Source: JACPFJ01 sp036504875
Lineage (GTDB): Bacteria > Desulfobacterota > Desulfuromonadia > Geobacterales > Pseudopelobacteraceae
Direction: 5' to 3'
Length of the DNA stretch: 64,000 bases
Assembly (NCBI GenBank): GCA_036504875.1
Contig: DASXUK010000067.1
Coordinates: forward strand, 5,573 to 69,572
Positions 61,701 through 64,000 of the stretch are shown here, one piece after another (the stretch's first letter is position 1; each line of letters begins with the position of its first letter). The notes below the pieces were generated by a model that had not been told where the DNA came from, searched no databases, and saw only the letters and a list, made by a program, of their open reading frames with translations. The translations under genes and the position numbers were made by a program.

Positions 61701-63258
61701 CGCTGGTAGTGTGACAGGTTTTGCAATCGCCGTTGGCCACCGTGACAAAATGACATTCAATGCACGAGAATTCGGTCTGACCGTGACGTTGATGGGAATT
61801 GGCGCGAGCTGTGCCGGCGCCGGTGCTGGGGAACATTGGAAGCGAACCAAGCCACTCCTCACCCGCAGGCCATTTGTAGGCGGTTACGTTACCAAATTTT
61901 GCCGCCAGGACCCATTGTTTGCCGGTTATAAGATCAATACGGCCATCATGACATCCCGTATTGGAACAGGTGCCGGTTGGATGACCGTGACAGGCGTTGC
62001 AAGGCGCTTTGGTAGCACTCCATGGAAAATCCCGGATAGCTTCGGGGTTGGTCGTGCCGTCACTGTGGCAGTAGAGATTGGAGCAAACTTTGGTCGCGGG
62101 GTTATAGCTGGCATCAGGACGCCCAACAATGTTCCACTTGGGGTCAATCATGATGTCCTTTACACCATTAACGTGTTTGGACCTGTCTTTGATATTTCCA
62201 AGCGAATCAGTAGTTGCGTAATGACAGTACGAGCAGGGATATTTGCGGATCCAGTGGGATCCCACCAGCTTGCTATGGCCGTTTGTGCTCATGTTCAGAA
62301 ACGGATAACACTTTTCCTGTCCGGGGGTAGCCGTCCACGTACCTCCCACGGCAAGGCAGTTCGCCTGGGTGCTGTCCGCGGTGGTCCCACGGTGGCAGCC
62401 ATAACAAGGAAGAGGAGTCACACTCCCCCAGCGGGCCTTAAAAAATGGCACACCCCCCAAGGCATCGCTATGGCAGTAGACGTTCGTGCATTCACCGTTG
62501 CGGGCAGGGAGCTGACTCGGAAGGTATTGTGGATAGGTTACGATACCGGAATAGCCGCCGCTGCGGTGAAATGTTGTGAACTGCATGAAAAGAGGACGCT
62601 TGCCGGCGCTGGTGGCATGAGCAAATTTGTTCCCCTCGGCCAGATGATTAGCATGACATTTTGAACAGCTGCCGGTATCAGTCCCCAGGTAATCTCCATG
62701 CTTTTTGCCGGAACCGGCGGAAACGGAAGGATGGCTTCCATCAGATGGCGGGACACCATGACATTTGTCGCAGTCACTTGGCGAGGCAAGCGATGTACTA
62801 CCCCAGGTTGGCGTTGTTTTTTCAAAGTGACAGTTAACACTGCCGCAACTCCCCTGCGCAGGACTGTAGGTCTGGGGAAAGGCGGACGTTCTGTTGGTGA
62901 AAGAGTTGTTATGGGGATATTGCGTCGTGGTTGGCGAGTTGTTGGCACGGGAAGAGATCTTGATCAAGCCGTCGCGGTGCGCAGAGTTATACGTGCTGCT
63001 GCCAGGATGGCATTTGGCACAGACATTAACGGTAGCCGCACTACCCATATGGGTTCGGTGGTTACCGGCAAATCCGCCGCCAGATGGATTTCTGAAGGAA
63101 TAATCCTGAGGACGCACATCCTGGACACTTCTCGTACCATGACAGTCATAACACTGAAGCGCCGCTTGGGCCTCTCCACCCACTATAGTCATGCCGGTTA
63201 CTAACAGCAAACACAGCATAACCCACGAAAAATTACCCTGAACCCTGAAGAAGCTCAA
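58738..63258 (-). CDS. Very large multiheme c-type cytochrome (33 haem-binding motifs)
   Basis: The 1506-residue protein has a signal peptide (LCLLLVTGMTIVGGEAQA) and then, by my count, 26 CX2CH, six CX4CH (e.g. CGSVNCH, CTNVYCH, CSTAGCH) and one CX3CH (CVAACH) motifs. Each CX4CH is followed by a CX2CH, the pattern of the Geobacter CxxxxCH/CxxCH family (TIGR01904). The last Cys pair (TNCLDAKH... NCHPDG) does not fit any short spacing. Start codon TTG at 63258, with AGGAGG 5 nt before it. Exported and probably on the outer surface, it should carry electrons out of the cell; it leads straight into the giant FN3 gene (63 nt). No porin-cytochrome conduit gene is seen beside it. Confidence 0.95.
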   Translation of the reverse strand: MSFFRVQGNFSWVMLCLLLVTGMTIVGGEAQAALQCYDCHGTRSVQDVRPQDYSFRNPSGGGFAGNHRTHMGSAATVNVCAKCHPGSSTYNSAHRDGLIKISSRANNSPTTTQYPHNNSFTNRTSAFPQTYSPAQGSCGSVNCHFEKTTPTWGSTSLASPSDCDKCHGVPPSDGSHPSVSAGSGKKHGDYLGTDTGSCSKCHANHLAEGNKFAHATSAGKRPLFMQFTTFHRSGGYSGIVTYPQYLPSQLPARNGECTNVYCHSDALGGVPFFKARWGSVTPLPCYGCHRGTTADSTQANCLAVGGTWTATPGQEKCYPFLNMSTNGHSKLVGSHWIRKYPCSYCHYATTDSLGNIKDRSKHVNGVKDIMIDPKWNIVGRPDASYNPATKVCSNLYCHSDGTTNPEAIRDFPWSATKAPCNACHGHPTGTCSNTGCHDGRIDLITGKQWVLAAKFGNVTAYKWPAGEEWLGSLPMFPSTGAGTARANSHQRHGQTEFSCIECHFVTVANGDCKTCHTTSAPVGFMGEASHLNGAYHVNKNKDVVFKSGGSYNAITKACSNTKCHTSGTDPIWGGTVNSAVTCLGCHGTSGADIDTYKAFSGSTQARINLTQWVTTGHGRYSTSGRYPSSNNPAANFSGNPCWYCHDNSVLHKDATNPFRLRMHRQYERRFEKECVYCHMKKDDTECRSCHDTLESLAPQLINITSARYVYNHRPYASPSIQSCVAACHTSDATIHKTGSQKFWNDTEKLDVKNQYMMMGVCLQCHDDDSGGQCTSCHTAPITNPLKYSIGFNPNMEGTRFIKPKNARASAGHFGYKHYKAYVKDGTWKGGKFCWDCHDPHGDANIYMIHDKVATTTDGTFGVPKTRAAVKFTRKQSGLDYARTNAPYDGICNVCHSSDSKHFTSVSGDGHNASRVCTTCHEHRFADSHANKLSCSTAGCHENRKPVPKHTAFGLPRDCTKCHAGTINKRMDVMSQLRSNSHHIQRTTGEIKNTDCYECHWEANSNGLINIQYHEGYNYLNYSTAKNMKVDLVVYGAGARPTIYKNNSSAVQFLANNIGTALERSEVSKVSTHCLSCHSDKNNTTEPFGDCKTPRQYAWDRSSVAARYSQSGTTTWGKYPGTANAAQKNITKALSAHGNATANQGGWSAITGIDGIIPNTRGGGNAVQCFDCHSSHGSKVVGTTTSYVTYNGTKNGGNLKETQAGKGGYAMSYKASSNPDASSVNPYNAGAGQCFDCHLSKNSGITPWGFFSTFGAITSVKGYHDTNKFGTGGSGTMQRTPFKNLPVKGGHLKASSTLGTAAMSTIDGLCSPCHDPHGVTPSLGSDQAYAVPLLKGTWMTSPYREDLPLGGAPTGSRGSSSYQTPPPTPFVYTDQATFGGATRISEDDTKFAGLCLRCHLKTSLTAGPDKLKTWKSLDRVHQTVKGWGVNDQHSYTCSKCHTPHVASLPRLMQTNCLDAKHRGGVTAGGAAGTGSRGSFPKGRNYPGLNCHPDGAWPNNLWNTKTPW

Positions 63259-64000
63259 TGTGGCCTCCTAAAAAAAGCAGATCAACCCCACCAGCATTTA
63301 AACAGTGACAAATGCTTTGAAGTGAGTTTTGAATTCGTAAGATATTGAATAAGCGAATCAAAACCCTGTGTTTTAACTGCAATACCCATACAACATCCCG
63401 CCAAATTGCGTACAGCCCGTAGAGCAAAAGAGAACTAACTTGCAATTGTTGATGTATTTTAGTTATCTATATTCAATTAATTATTTATATGCAATATTCA
63501 ACCCCATTTGATACGCCCTATCGTAAATTATCAAAAAACAATGTTTGTATTTTTTAATTATTAATGTCTTATTATGTTTTGTTAATCCAATTTTACTACT
63601 GAGCTACGCTGGGAAATCGGAATTCAAAAACTGGTATTATTCCAGAACAAAAGGTGTCACGATAAAGACGTAGCGCAGGGTTGCTACAGCTGGGATTTTA
63701 GTGAGGATGTGATCAGACTTTTCGCTGAGGGTGGGTTTTCAGTAGTCGAGGCAGCCGTCTTTATCTGCCAAAGTCGAAACGTGGATAAGATCATCGACCA
63801 AGTGCACTCTTGGTGAAGCAATGAACGTGTAAAGTTAAGCTTATGGACAAGGACAGACGAGGTCCTGTAAATAATTTTGTGTAAATGGTTTTTTCGGTCT
63901 TTTATAAAGTAGGCATTCTGCCTTCAAAAATTATTGAGAATTGATTCAGTGCTGACTTCCAGTCTCTGATCGGCATTGTCCATTTTTTTGCAATATTCTT
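63259..64000. other. 742-nt region upstream of the cytochrome with no clear gene
   Basis: AT-rich, especially 63460-63600. I find no tRNA, rRNA or confident promoter, nor a sigma54 site or a cyclic di-GMP riboswitch. One open frame without an ATG runs 63586-63816 on the plus strand (ending EDVIRLFAEGGFSVVEAAVF...DQVHSW), which could be a decayed gene piece or chance. The cytochrome promoter must lie here but I could not fix its boxes. Confidence 0.5.

Noticed and set aside
61408..62664. 418-codon open frame on the plus strand inside the cytochrome gene
   Set aside because: Antisense to the haem motifs; the real strand shows a signal peptide and 33 CxnCH motifs. No support for a separate gene.
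63259..63460. Sigma54 (-24/-12) promoter before the cytochrome
   Set aside because: A GGCGGG...TTGTA string near 63395 does not keep the GG-N10-GC spacing.
1..64000. Insertion sequence, prophage or integrase
   Set aside because: No transposase, integrase, terminase or terminal inverted repeats were seen in any gene or gap.

Overview
The window looks like a chromosomal segment of a dissimilatory metal-reducing deltaproteobacterium of the Geobacter/Pelobacter/Geotalea type (Desulfuromonadales or Geobacterales). The reasons are a very large multiheme c-type cytochrome built from paired CX4CH/CX2CH motifs, the hisZ-purA pair, a methylmalonyl-CoA operon, PilT beside a PilB relative, and short high-quality sigma70-type promoters. 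This placement is inferred from gene content, not from a database search. I saw no rRNA, tRNA, CRISPR array, insertion sequence or prophage.

Layout: 1-5.7 kb (minus strand) carries a secreted beta-propeller-like protein, hisZ and purA, then a porin gene with its own promoter, about 310-nt leader and terminator. 6.1-13.7 kb (minus) is a propionate/methylmalonyl-CoA operon: an XRE-cupin regulator, a carboxyltransferase, a biotin carboxylase-BCCP fusion, the methylmalonyl-CoA mutase catalytic subunit and an epimerase. 13.8-22.0 kb (minus) holds glcF-like, trmFO, topA, dprA, then a LysM protein and a CpoB-like lipoprotein. 22.1-30.6 kb (plus) holds a U32 tRNA-hydroxylation-type protein, a GT39 lipid A/glycan transferase, a DegT aminotransferase, dnaB, a PilB/GspE relative without a P-loop, and pilT.

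30.7-41.7 kb (minus) is an accessory-metabolic stretch: a TraB-like protein with a MoxR ATPase, a CBS-DRTGG family II pyrophosphatase, an orphan hydrogenase small-subunit protein overlapping a 1190-residue GH13 protein, and a secreted TPR protein. 41.8-45.2 kb (plus) holds an HDOD protein, def, fmt and a DUF116 protein.

45.2-63.3 kb (minus) is the most unusual part. It runs from a 1506-residue cytochrome with 33 haem-binding motifs to a 3500-residue secreted protein (two sets of eight SBBP-type repeats, 14 FN3 repeats, four DUF2341/concanavalin-like modules), then a 19-codon ORF with a RiPP-leader-like sequence, and a terminator. Behind the terminator come two secreted proteins with carboxypeptidase-regulatory-like domains, one also carrying a beta-helix. 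This looks like an extracellular electron-transfer or surface-matrix locus. The tiny peptide, the nested and apparently permuted domain architecture, the P-loop-less PilB relative and the MoxR/TraB-like pair are the items most worth following up.
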